Under the pieces are notes generated by a model. That model had not been told where the DNA came from. It did no database searches and saw only the letters and a list, made by a program, of their open reading frames with translations. Source: Micromonospora coxensis (lineage in GTDB: Bacteria; Actinomycetota; Actinomycetes; Mycobacteriales; Micromonosporaceae). From it: a stretch of 64,000 bases of DNA. Of this stretch, positions 54,242-62,284 are shown in pieces. Numbering within the stretch: the first letter of the stretch is position 1; each line of letters opens with the position of its first letter. The translations under genes were made by a program, and so were the position numbers. The DNA is taken from NCBI RefSeq assembly GCF_900090295.1, contig NZ_LT607753.1, forward strand, positions 744,001 to 808,000, given 5' to 3'.

Positions 54242-55458
54242 CCGCGCCCACCGCCGAGCGGTTCGCCACGCTGACCGTGGTGCCCGACGGCGACGTCTAC
54301 ATCGTCGGCAGCCTGCACTCGGCGGAGTACCTCGCCGTGCCGGAGATCGGCGCGACGGTCATCGGCTGGTTGCAGGCGGGCGAGAGCATCGAGCGGTGCG
54401 CCGCCCGCGCCGAGGAACTCGCCGGCGAGCCGGTGGACGTCGCCGACTTCGTCGACACGCTGGTCGAGCACGGCCTGCTCACGGAGGCGGGCGACGACGC
54501 CACCGACGGCGCGGGCGACACCGGGTCGGCCGCCGCCGGCTGGCGGGTCGTCGGTCGGGTCCTCTTCCATCCCGTCGGCTGGGCCGTCCACGCGACGCTG
54601 GCCGTCGCCGCCGTCCTGCTGCTGGTCGCCCGCCCGCAGCTGCGCCCCCACTACACCGACCTGGTGCCCACCCGGTCGGCGCTGTCCAGCCTGCTGCTCG
54701 TCTCGCTCGTCACCGTCGCCTGCATCCTCGTGCACGAGGCGGGACATGTCGCCGCCGCGGCCCGCCTCGGCCTGCGCAGCTCGCTATCGGTCAGCCGGCG
54801 GCTCTACTTCGTGGTGTTCCAGGCCGACCTGACCCGGCTGTGGAGCGTGCCGCGCCGCCAGCGTTTCGGGCCGCTCCTGGCCGGGATGGCGCTGGACGCC
54901 GGGACCCTGGGGGCGTTCCTGATCGCGCAGGAACTCCTCGCCCCGAGGCTCGACCCGACCGTCGTGCAACTACTCCGCACGCTCGTGCTCGTGCAGATCA
55001 GCGGAATCCTCATCCAGACGTGGATATTCATGCGGACGGACCTGTACGCGCTGTTCGCCGCCGCCACGAGCAGTCGGAATCTGTGGGTGCTGAAAGGGGC
55101 GGTGCTGCGCCGCTGGCTACGCCGGGACACCGCGGCCGACCGCGCCACGCTGAGCGACGCCACCGCGCGGGAATTGCGCTGGGCGAAGCTGTTCGTCTGT
55201 CTCTACGTGCCCGGTCTGGTCTACGCACTCGGATATCTCGCGTATTTCGGGATACCCGGATCGTTGCGCATTCTCGGAATGGCGATCGGCGCGATCCGCG
55301 ACCCTGGCCTGACCACCCTGGCGGGCTGGTCCGGCGTGGCGGCGCTGGTCTTCGTCTTCCTGCCCGCCTCGCTCGCCCTCGGTGGCGCGGCCCGCAGCGG
55401 CCTGCGGCTGTTGCGCACGGCGGCGCGACGGCGCGCGCCCGTCGCCTCCGACGCCTAG
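54238..55458 (+). CDS. M50-type membrane zinc metalloprotease with N-terminal PqqD-like region
   Basis: 406 aa. The first 90 residues (TLTVVPDGDVYIVGSLHSAE, ATVIGWLQAGESIERC, DFVDTLVEHGLLTEAG) look like a PqqD/RRE-type winged helix. Six or so membrane segments follow; the second contains VACILVHEAGHVAAAARLGL, the zinc motif HEAGH (166-170) of site-2-protease-like M50 enzymes, with a possible third ligand in MALDAGTLG. Similar proteins occur in RiPP operons for peptide processing and export. GTG 54238 overlaps the E1 stop. Likely cleaves or exports the modified peptide. Confidence 0.85.
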   Translation: MTAPTAERFATLTVVPDGDVYIVGSLHSAEYLAVPEIGATVIGWLQAGESIERCAARAEELAGEPVDVADFVDTLVEHGLLTEAGDDATDGAGDTGSAAAGWRVVGRVLFHPVGWAVHATLAVAAVLLLVARPQLRPHYTDLVPTRSALSSLLLVSLVTVACILVHEAGHVAAAARLGLRSSLSVSRRLYFVVFQADLTRLWSVPRRQRFGPLLAGMALDAGTLGAFLIAQELLAPRLDPTVVQLLRTLVLVQISGILIQTWIFMRTDLYALFAAATSSRNLWVLKGAVLRRWLRRDTAADRATLSDATARELRWAKLFVCLYVPGLVYALGYLAYFGIPGSLRILGMAIGAIRDPGLTTLAGWSGVAALVFVFLPASLALGGAARSGLRLLRTAARRRAPVASDA

Positions 55459-55531
55459 CAGCCGGGCTCACCCACCAGGAGTACGCCGCCCGTGCCGCCC
55501 GCGCCGGGTCGGGCAACGGCTCACGGGTGTG

Positions 55532-55575
55532 CGCCGGGATCCTCGCCTGACCGCAGGCCGTCGAGGATCCCGGCG
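55532..55575. terminator. Bidirectional terminator hairpin
   Basis: CGCCGGGATCCTCG (55532-55545) pairs perfectly with 55562-55575 over 14 bp, loop 16 nt, between the convergent M50 and arsC genes. Symmetry suits termination from both sides. Confidence 0.75.
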
Positions 55576-55598
55576 TCACCGCCGTCCGCGACCGACCG

Positions 55599-56009
55599 TC
55601 ACGCCCGGCCGGGAACGAGTTCGCGGACCAGCTGCCGCACCCGGTCACGGATGTCGTCACGGATGGGGCGCACCGCCTCGACGCCCTTGCCGGCCGGGTC
55701 CTCGAGCTTCCAGTCCTCGTAGCGCTTGCCCGGGAAGACCGGGCAGGCGTCGCCGCAGCCCATCGTGACGATGACGTCGGAGGACTGCGCCGTCTCGTAC
55801 TCCAGCAGCTTGGGGGTCTGGTCGGTGATGTCGATGCCGACCTCCCGCATCGCCTCCACCGCGGCGGGGTTGACCGTCTCGGCGGGGGCGGAGCCGGCGC
55901 TGCGCACCTCGACGGCGTCCCCGGCGAGGTGGCGCAGCCACCCGGCGGCCATCTGGGAACGGCCGGCGTTGTGGACGCAGACGAACAGGACGCTGGGCTT
56001 GTCGCTCAT
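55599..56009 (-). CDS. arsC: Arsenate reductase ArsC (LMW-PTP type)
   Basis: 136 aa. The active-site loop CVHNAGRSQMAAGWL (Cys near residue 11) and the GCGDACPVFPGKRYEDWKLE region match thioredoxin- or mycothiol-linked ArsC. It reduces arsenate to arsenite for export by the adjacent Acr3. ATG 56009 with GGAGCC upstream. Third gene of an arsR-acr3-arsC operon; the gap to acr3 is about 67 nt. Confidence 0.95.
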   Translation of the reverse strand: MSDKPSVLFVCVHNAGRSQMAAGWLRHLAGDAVEVRSAGSAPAETVNPAAVEAMREVGIDITDQTPKLLEYETAQSSDVIVTMGCGDACPVFPGKRYEDWKLEDPAGKGVEAVRPIRDDIRDRVRQLVRELVPGRA

Positions 56010-56076
56010 TTCTCGGGCTCCTTGTCGGCGGTGACGATCAGGTGGGCGGCGGGACGGAGGATCCGGTGCGGTCGCA

Positions 56077-57174
56077 TCACCGCACCGCCGACGGCGCGGT
56101 GACGGCGGGGAAGAGCCGACGCCGCAGGCCGAGGCTGACGTAGACCAGCGCGACCAGCACCGGCACCTCGATCAGCGGGCCGACCACACCGGCGAGGGCC
56201 TGGCCGCTGGTCACCCCGAACGTGCCGATGGCCACGGCGATCGCCAGTTCGAAGTTGTTGCCGGCGGCGGTGAACGCGAGGGTGGTGGTCCGCTCGTAGT
56301 TCAGCCCGATCGCCCGGCCCAGCGCGTACGAGCCGGCCCACATCACGGCGAAGTAGACCAGCAGCGGCACCGCGATCAGCGCCACGTCCCAGGGGCGGGA
56401 GGTGATGGCGTCGCCCTGGAGGGCGAAGAGGATGACGATGGTGAACAGCAGGCCGTACAGGGCGACGGGGCCGATCTTCGGCAGGAAGCTCGCCTCGTAC
56501 CACTGGCGGCCCTTGGCCCGCTCCCCGAGCCGGCGGGTCAGGTAACCGGCGAGCAGCGGGATCCCCAGGAAGATCAGGACGTTGACGGCGATGTCCCAAC
56601 CGGAGACGGTCAGTTCGGCGCCGGGCAGGTCGAGCCACTGCGGCAGCAGGGTCAGGTAGAACCAGCCGAGCAGGCCGAACGCGAGGACCTGGAACACCGA
56701 GTTGAGGGCGACCAGCACCGCGGCGGCCTCCCGGTCACCGCACGCCAGGTCGTTCCAGATGATCACCATGGCGATGCAGCGGGCCAGCCCGACGATGATC
56801 AGGCCGGTGCGGTACTCGGGCCGGTCGGCCAGGAAGATCCACGCCAGGGCGAACATCAGCGCGGGGCCGACGATCCAGTTGAGCAGCAGCGAGGAGAACA
56901 GCAGCCGCCGGTCACCGGTGACGGTGTCCAGGCGGTCGTAGCGCACCTTGGCCAGCACCGGGTACATCATGATCAGCAGGCCGAGGGCGATCGGCAGGGA
57001 GATGCCACCGATCTTCACCGCCTCCAGGGCGCTGTTCAGGCCGGGAACGAGACGGCCGAGCAGCAGGCCGGCCACCATCGCCAGGCCGATCCAGATCGGC
57101 AGGAACTGGTCGAGGCGGGACAGCCGGGCCATCACCGGGGACGTCCCGACCCCGCGCTGGTCGATGTCGGTCAT
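56077..57174 (-). CDS. acr3: Arsenite efflux transporter Acr3
   Basis: 365 aa, ten membrane segments. Acr3 signatures: IMMYPVLAKVRYDRL, LNWIVGPALMFALAWIFL, GLARCIAMVIIWNDLACGDR (with the conserved Cys of the substrate pathway) and TLAFTAAGNNFELAIAVAIG. It pumps arsenite out of the cell. ATG 57174 overlaps the arsR stop (ATGA), chosen over GTG 57180. Confidence 0.95.
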   Translation of the reverse strand: MTDIDQRGVGTSPVMARLSRLDQFLPIWIGLAMVAGLLLGRLVPGLNSALEAVKIGGISLPIALGLLIMMYPVLAKVRYDRLDTVTGDRRLLFSSLLLNWIVGPALMFALAWIFLADRPEYRTGLIIVGLARCIAMVIIWNDLACGDREAAAVLVALNSVFQVLAFGLLGWFYLTLLPQWLDLPGAELTVSGWDIAVNVLIFLGIPLLAGYLTRRLGERAKGRQWYEASFLPKIGPVALYGLLFTIVILFALQGDAITSRPWDVALIAVPLLVYFAVMWAGSYALGRAIGLNYERTTTLAFTAAGNNFELAIAVAIGTFGVTSGQALAGVVGPLIEVPVLVALVYVSLGLRRRLFPAVTAPSAVR

Positions 57175-57479
57175 GGGCACTCCCTGCGCGCCTCGGCCCG
57201 GGCCCGGGCACGTCCGGCCAGGTCGGCCAGGTGACCGGCTGCGGCTTCGAGCACCTCGGGCACCAGGCGGTAGTAGGTGAACCGGCCGTACGGTTCGCTG
57301 ACCACGAGGCCAGCTTCGCGCAGCAACCGCAGGTGGTTGGAGATGTTCGGCTGCTTGGCCCCGGTGTCCTCCACCAGGTGGCAGGTGCAGGCAGGGCCGT
57401 CGGCGAGCAGCGCGACGATCTGCGCCCGCAACGGGTCCGCCAGCAGCCTGATCACATCAGGCGACGGTGATATCAGCAC
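57171..57479 (-). CDS. arsR: ArsR-family arsenic-responsive repressor
   Basis: 102 aa from GTG 57479. Winged helix IRLLADPLRAQIVALLADGP, then CTCHLVEDTG with the Cys-x-Cys metal-sensing pair, QPNISNHLRLLREAGLV and YGRFTYYRL. GTG 57515 is an in-frame alternative that would add 12 residues (VDGGGTPCFHHG) including one more Cys; I judged it less likely. First gene of the arsenic operon; represses it until arsenite or antimonite binds. Confidence 0.9.
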   Translation of the reverse strand: MLISPSPDVIRLLADPLRAQIVALLADGPACTCHLVEDTGAKQPNISNHLRLLREAGLVVSEPYGRFTYYRLVPEVLEAAAGHLADLAGRARARAEARRECP

Positions 57480-57674
57480 ACCATGATGAAAGCACGGCGT
57501 GCCGCCCCCGTCCACACCGGGGGCAGGTCACCTGTGGGCTGGCCCGGGCACGCCGCCGGCGCTCGACAGGCCGGCCGGCGCGACCCTCGCGGATCAGGCT
57601 CCCCACGCCGTCGGCACAACGGGTCACCGAGGTCGTCGCGTACCGGCGACCGCCTCGCTGCCGGCCGGCGGTCG

Positions 57675-58118
57675 CTACGGGGTGGGACTCGACAGGGCCG
57701 CCGGCGGCAGGTCCGGCACCAGCCGGAACCCGGTGACCAGGCGCGGCTGGAGCGTGATCACGTGGTTCGGCGTGCCCACCCACGGGTGCAGCAACTGCCG
57801 GTACCGGTCGGCCAGGGCGGACTCGCCGACCCGGGTCGCCAACCCCGTCACGACCACGCTCCAGCCGGTGCGGCTCGCCACGTCGATCTCGTCGGCCTCG
57901 TACGCGATCACGATCCCCCGGGCCCGGCCGACCTCCGTCGACACCGACGAGTCGTCGTGGGTGCCGAACACGACAAGACCGTCGATCACCACGTGGTTGA
58001 CGGGGCGGATGGCGGGCAGCGCCCGCTGGGTGAAGACCACCCGGCCCACCGCCACCGAGGCCAGCAGGCGCAGCGCATCGGACCGGGACAACTCCCGCAG
58101 GGTGCGTCGGTCCTCCAC
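57675..58118 (-). CDS. Pyridoxamine 5'-phosphate oxidase-like flavin-binding protein
   Basis: 147 aa. The split-barrel fold is evident in ELSRSDALRLLASVAVGRVV, AIRPVNHVVIDGLVVFGTHD and YEADEIDVASRTGWSVVVTG. Such single-domain proteins bind FMN or F420 and are common in DosR-type regulons. GTG 58118 has a perfect AGGAGG 7 nt upstream; longer frames upstream are not needed. A DosR-like box (58197-58210) lies about 80 nt upstream, suggesting hypoxia control. Confidence 0.9.
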   Translation of the reverse strand: MEDRRTLRELSRSDALRLLASVAVGRVVFTQRALPAIRPVNHVVIDGLVVFGTHDDSSVSTEVGRARGIVIAYEADEIDVASRTGWSVVVTGLATRVGESALADRYRQLLHPWVGTPNHVITLQPRLVTGFRLVPDLPPAALSSPTP

Positions 58119-58196
58119 GCCGGTTCCTCCTCGGCCGCTCCGGTGTGCGATCAGCAGGTCAGAGCCACGATGCCGACGCTCACTCCGGCCCGGGTA

Positions 58197-58210
58197 GGGC
58201 CTAAGGTCCC
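58197..58210. promoter_or_regulatory. DosR/DevR-like box
   Basis: On the minus strand reads GGGACCTTAGGCCC, matching 12 of 14 positions of the core GGGACTWWAGTCCC of the mycobacterial hypoxia regulator box. It is in the region between the divergent PNPOx-like and decarboxylase genes; a half site GGGACCTT also occurs at 58313-58320 near the latter. Confidence 0.6.
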
Positions 58211-58351
58211 GCGTCACCCGGGCCTGTGCCCCGGCCGGCACCCCGGCGGTCCGGGACGGCACCGTAACCCGATCGGCCACGGTCGTGCGGCCCCGATCCG
58301 GGGGGACCTTCCGCGCTGCCGCGACGGGGTTTCCCCGGGTCACGCTCAACC

Positions 58352-59950
58352 ATGATCTCGGTACGCCAGGCGGCCTTCGACATCTTCCGCTCGCACCACC
58401 TCACCACCGTGTTCGGCAACCCCGGGTCGACGGAGCTGCCGATGCTGGCCGACTTCCCCACCGACTTCCGCTACGTCCTCGGTCTCCAGGAGGGCGTGGT
58501 GGTCGGGATGGCCGACGGGTACGCCCAGGCCACCGGTCGCCCCGTCCTGGTCAACCTGCACAGCGCTCCGGGCGTGGCGACCGCCATGGGGGCACTGGTC
58601 AACGCGGCGGCCGCCCGCAGCCCGCTGGTGCTGACCGCCGGTCAGCAGGTGCGCGCCCTGCTGACCGGCCCGGCGATGCTGACCAATCCCGAGCCGACGG
58701 TGCTGCCCCGCCCGCTGGTCAAGTGGAGCGTCGAGCCACCACGGCCGCAGGACGTGCCGGCCGCGCTCGCCCGGGCGGCGCACCTGGCCGCGCTGCCGCC
58801 GCGCGGCCCGGTGCTGGTCTCGCTGCCCATGGACGACTGGGCCGCCGAGGTCGACGAGGACGACGTACGGTCGCTCGCCGCGCGGCGGGTGGCCGTCAGC
58901 GCCGTGCCCTCCGCGCAGGTGCTCGCCGGGCTGGCCACCCGGATCACCGCCGCCCGCTCCCCGGTGCTGCTGGTCGGGGCGGGACTGGACAGCCCGGCGG
59001 GCTGGGCGGCGGCGGTGGCGGTGGCCGAGCGGTGCCGGCTGCCGGTGTACTGGGCCCCGCTGGAGCCGCGCTGCGGGTTCCCGACCACCCACCCGGCCTT
59101 CCAGGGGGTGCTGCCGCCGAGCCGGGCGCGGGTCGGCAAGGCCCTGGAGGGCCACGACCTGATCCTGGTGGCCGGCGCCACCGCCTTCCGCTGGTACCCG
59201 TACGTGCCGGGGCAGCTGCTCGGTGGCGAGGCGGAGCTGGTGCTGCTGACCGACGACCCGGACGAGGCGGCCCGGGCCGAACTCGGGGAGGCGGTGCTGA
59301 CCGATCCGGTGGCGGCGCTCGCCGGGCTGGCCGACGAGGTCGCGGCGGCGGGGCGTCCGGCCCCCGCACCGGGGCCCCGACCCGAACCGGTCGACCTGAC
59401 CCGGCGGCCGATGACCACGGCAGCCGCGTACGCGACGATCGCCCGGGTGCTGCCGGCCGAGGCCGCGCTGGTCTGCGAGGCGGTGTCGAGCATGCGGGAC
59501 TGCCAGGACCAGATCCGCATCGCCCGGCCCGGTGGGTACTACAGCCCGGCGGGGGCGAGCCTCGGCTTCGGCGTCCCGGCGGCCATCGGGGTGCGGCTGG
59601 CCCGACCCGACCGGCCGGTGCTGGCGGTGGTCGGTGACGGCGCGTTCCAGTACGCCGTGCCCGCGCTGTGGAGCGCCGTCCGCTATCAGGTGGGGCTGAC
59701 GGTGGTCGTGCTGCGCAACGACCGGTACGCGGTGCTGGAGGACTACCGCGACCTCCTCGGGCTGGCCGGGGTGCCGGGACTGCAGGTGCCCGGCATCGAC
59801 ACGGTGGCGCTGGCCCGGGGCTACGGGGTGACGGCGCTGCGGGTGGAGGGAGCCGACAAGCTGGCCACCGCGTTGCGGGACAGCCTCGCCCGGCCGGGGC
59901 CGACGCTGATCGAGGTGCCGGTGGGCGGCTGCTCCGGGAGCCACTGGTGA
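58352..59950 (+). CDS. ThDP-dependent decarboxylase, benzoylformate decarboxylase family
   Basis: 532 aa. Compared by eye with Pseudomonas putida benzoylformate decarboxylase, the N-terminal catalytic residues fall at the same numbers: Ser26 (VFGNPGSTELP), Glu47 (GLQEG) and His70 (NLHSAPGVATAMG). LVKWSVEP and DDWA also match. The ThDP site GDGAFQYAV (about 428) reads GDG. The family's His281 (FRYHQY) is replaced by Tyr282 (FRWYPY). It probably decarboxylates a 2-keto acid, but the missing His suggests a different substrate or activity. No clear ribosome site before ATG 58352. Its stop overlaps the DGC gene (GTGA). Confidence 0.85.
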   Translation: MISVRQAAFDIFRSHHLTTVFGNPGSTELPMLADFPTDFRYVLGLQEGVVVGMADGYAQATGRPVLVNLHSAPGVATAMGALVNAAAARSPLVLTAGQQVRALLTGPAMLTNPEPTVLPRPLVKWSVEPPRPQDVPAALARAAHLAALPPRGPVLVSLPMDDWAAEVDEDDVRSLAARRVAVSAVPSAQVLAGLATRITAARSPVLLVGAGLDSPAGWAAAVAVAERCRLPVYWAPLEPRCGFPTTHPAFQGVLPPSRARVGKALEGHDLILVAGATAFRWYPYVPGQLLGGEAELVLLTDDPDEAARAELGEAVLTDPVAALAGLADEVAAAGRPAPAPGPRPEPVDLTRRPMTTAAAYATIARVLPAEAALVCEAVSSMRDCQDQIRIARPGGYYSPAGASLGFGVPAAIGVRLARPDRPVLAVVGDGAFQYAVPALWSAVRYQVGLTVVVLRNDRYAVLEDYRDLLGLAGVPGLQVPGIDTVALARGYGVTALRVEGADKLATALRDSLARPGPTLIEVPVGGCSGSHW

Positions 59951-60435
59951 GGGGGGACGAGGCCGCCGCGCCCGCCCCGATCCGGCAGCGCCGCGGCGCG
60001 CGGGCCGATCAGCCGGTCGTCTACTCCTGCTCCGGGTGTTCCAGCGCCGCGCAGACCGCCAACGCGCTGGCGCTCGGGCTGGACCGCCTGGGTGAGGCCG
60101 AGATGTCGTGCATCGCCGGGCTCGGCGGTGACGTGGCGCCGCTGCTGCGCCTGGCCCACTCCGGCCGGCCGATCGTCGCGCTCGACGGCTGCCCGCTGGT
60201 GTGCGTCGTCGCCACGCTGCGCCGCCACGGGCTGGCCCCCGACGCCCACGTGGTCCTCAGCGAGCACGGCGTACGCAAGCGCCGGCACGCCGACCCCGAC
60301 GGCGAGGACGTCCACCGGCTGCTGCCGCTGGCGGTCGAGGCCGCGCGGTCGACCCGGCGGGCCGGCGGCGGCCCGGCGGACTCCGGCGCGACGCCGGTGG
60401 CGGGCGAGCGGCACACCGGCCCGCCACCGCCCTGA
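59947..60435 (+). CDS. DGC-domain putative zinc-binding protein
   Basis: 162 aa. DGC-family signatures: VVYSCSGCSSAAQTANALAL, EMSCIAGLGGDV, IVALDGCPLVCVVATLRRHG and LSEHGVRKRR. The four Cys-rich clusters likely bind metal; function in the family is unknown, though members often sit near redox and iron-sulfur genes. GTG 59947 overlaps the decarboxylase stop. The last 40 residues are Pro/Gly-rich and probably disordered. Confidence 0.88.
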   Translation: MRGDEAAAPAPIRQRRGARADQPVVYSCSGCSSAAQTANALALGLDRLGEAEMSCIAGLGGDVAPLLRLAHSGRPIVALDGCPLVCVVATLRRHGLAPDAHVVLSEHGVRKRRHADPDGEDVHRLLPLAVEAARSTRRAGGGPADSGATPVAGERHTGPPPP

Positions 60436-60454
60436 CCGTCGTCGCGTCCGTCGG

Positions 60455-60784
60455 CTACGAGGCCGACTGCCCCGCGGCGACCTCCTCGATCCAGCCCAGC
60501 GCCGCGATCGCGGTGGGGAAGCCGCACGTGGTGATGGCGGCGAGCGCGACCGCGCGGACCTCGTCGAGGGTCGCCCCGTGCTGCAGGGCCTTGCGCACGT
60601 TGGAGCGCACCGCCCCCTCGGCCTCCGCGCCGATCGCCATCGCCAGCTTGATCAGCCGGTCGGTCCGGTCGTCGAACGGATTGCGCTCGCGCACCGTGCG
60701 CGCCAGCGCGCCCTGGGCCTGCGCGACGTCCGGGAAGCGCTCCAGGAACTGCACGTAGATGCCGGGCAGGTAGTCCTCGTCCAT
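60455..60784 (-). CDS. Carboxymuconolactone decarboxylase-like protein
   Basis: 109 aa. AhpD/CMD-like fold: LPGIYVQFLERFPDVAQAQG, DDRTDRLIKLAMAIGAEAEG, AVRSNVRKALQHGATLDEVR and AVALAAITTCGFPTAIAALG. The typical Cys-x-x-Cys of AhpD is reduced to one Cys (TTCGF), so it is likely a CMD-type rather than peroxidase-linked protein. ATG 60784 has GGAGG upstream. Downstream of narI, 82 nt away, on the same strand, and may be the last gene of the nar operon. Confidence 0.88.
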   Translation of the reverse strand: MDEDYLPGIYVQFLERFPDVAQAQGALARTVRERNPFDDRTDRLIKLAMAIGAEAEGAVRSNVRKALQHGATLDEVRAVALAAITTCGFPTAIAALGWIEEVAAGQSAS

Positions 60785-60866
60785 CTTGCCTCCAGTACCG
60801 ATCATGCCCATACCGTAGTCAGGACGTCGGCACCGCCACGCCCTGACCACGGTACGGGCAGCACGG

Positions 60867-61613
60867 TCAGCGCCTCGACGACACCGGGTGGCGGGCGGCG
60901 TCGCGGACCGCCGCCGGGGTCGGCTGCGGCGCCGGCGGCGCGCCGCGCCGGCTGCGGTAGACCACGTACGGCCGCCACAGGTACGCCAGCGGCGCCGACC
61001 AGACGTGCACCAGCCGGGTGAACGGCCAGAGCGCCAGGAACAGGAACCCGCCGATGGCGTGCAGCTGGTAGACCAGCGGCGCACCGGTCATCAGCTCGGT
61101 GTGCGGCTGGAACCAGAAGATCCCCCGGAACCAGACCGCGATGCTCTCCCGGTAGTCGTACCCGTCGCCGAGCAGGTTGGTGCCGACCGTGGCGGTCATG
61201 CCGAGCGCCACCATCGCGGCCAGCGCCACGTACAGGACCTTGTCCATGGTGGTGGTGACCCGCCGGACCCGGCCGTTGACCAGCCGGCGGGCGATCAGCA
61301 GCAGCAGGCCGAGCACCAGCATCAGACCGGTCACCGTGCCGCCCCACACCGCGGTCAGGTGGTAGAGGTGCTCGCTGATCCCGATCCGCTCGGTGACCGA
61401 CGCCGGCACCAGCAGGCCCATGGCGTGTCCGCCGATGACCCCGAACGCGCCGAGGTGGAACAGGGGCGAGCCGAGACGCAGCAGCCGGCTCTCCAGGAGC
61501 TGGCTGGTGTGCGTGGTCCAACCGAACTGGTCGTGCCGCCACCGCCAGACGTGGCCGGCGACGAACACCGCCAGGCACAGGTACGGCAGGACGATCCAGA
61601 CGAGGATGTTCAT
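60867..61613 (-). CDS. narI: Respiratory nitrate reductase gamma subunit NarI
   Basis: 248 aa membrane cytochrome b subunit. Five membrane segments; heme-ligand His regions GHVWRWRHDQFGW, GSPLFHLGAFGVIGGHAMG and LVYQLHAIGGFLFLALWPFTRLVHV. It passes quinol electrons to NarH. ATG overlaps the narJ stop (ATGA). The C-terminal 25 residues are polar. Confidence 0.95.
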   Translation of the reverse strand: MNILVWIVLPYLCLAVFVAGHVWRWRHDQFGWTTHTSQLLESRLLRLGSPLFHLGAFGVIGGHAMGLLVPASVTERIGISEHLYHLTAVWGGTVTGLMLVLGLLLLIARRLVNGRVRRVTTTMDKVLYVALAAMVALGMTATVGTNLLGDGYDYRESIAVWFRGIFWFQPHTELMTGAPLVYQLHAIGGFLFLALWPFTRLVHVWSAPLAYLWRPYVVYRSRRGAPPAPQPTPAAVRDAARHPVSSRR

Positions 61614-62284
61614 CGCGCAGCCTCCGACGAGGAGCAGACGGGGTACGGGGCGAGGCTCGCCCCGTGCAGATCGGGGCCGTGCCCGAGCGACTCCAGGCCG
61701 ACGGTCTCCACCGGCGGCCCGTCGACGGCGAGCGCGGCGACGGCGGCCCGGTCGGCGTCGGTGAGTTCGGGCAGCACGGCGCAGACGGCGTCGAGCAGCA
61801 GCCGGTACGGGGTGCCCGACTCCGCCAGCGCGCTGCGCAGCAGCTCGATGCCCTGGCGGTGCTGGCGCAGCGGCGCCTCGCCGTCGCCGGGCCCGACGGT
61901 GGCGGCGAACTCCAGCACCACCGGCAGCAGGTCCGGCAGCTCGCCGTCGGCCAGCCGCAGACCGTGCGCGCGGTAGCGCTGCTTGAGCACGAGCAGCGCC
62001 ATGCCGCGCTTGCGGGTGTCGCCGTGCAGGTGGTACGTGAGGTAGAGCCCGCTGCGGCGGCGCAGGTCGAAGGTCTGCACGTAGTGCCGCTGCGCCTCGA
62101 TCGGCGTGCTGGCGAGCAACCAGTCCAGGAACTCGTCCACCTGCCGCCGCGCCGGGTCGTACCCGATCGCGGCGGCGGCCGCGCGCAGTTCCTCGCCGGC
62201 GCCGAGCAGGTCGTCGTCGGGGTAGGTGAGCAGCACCGAGGCGAGCTGGAAGATGCGGGCCCGGTCCGCGGGTGAGGCGTTCAC
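61610..62284 (-). CDS. narJ: Nitrate reductase assembly chaperone NarJ
   Basis: 224 aa. Helical TorD/NarJ-type chaperone: FQLASVLLTYPDDDLLGAGE, HYVQTFDLRRRSGLYLTYHL, HGDTRKRGMALLVLKQRYRA and ELPDLLPVVLEFAAT are typical. It holds NarG for molybdenum-cofactor insertion. GTG 62284 overlaps the narH stop. Confidence 0.95.
   Translation of the reverse strand: MNASPADRARIFQLASVLLTYPDDDLLGAGEELRAAAAAIGYDPARRQVDEFLDWLLASTPIEAQRHYVQTFDLRRRSGLYLTYHLHGDTRKRGMALLVLKQRYRAHGLRLADGELPDLLPVVLEFAATVGPGDGEAPLRQHRQGIELLRSALAESGTPYRLLLDAVCAVLPELTDADRAAVAALAVDGPPVETVGLESLGHGPDLHGASLAPYPVCSSSEAAR

Noticed and set aside
55459..55550. Continuation of an alternate frame past the M50 stop (ending GSRVCAGILA)
   Set aside because: No start codon of its own after the M50 gene; it is run-through of a shadow frame.
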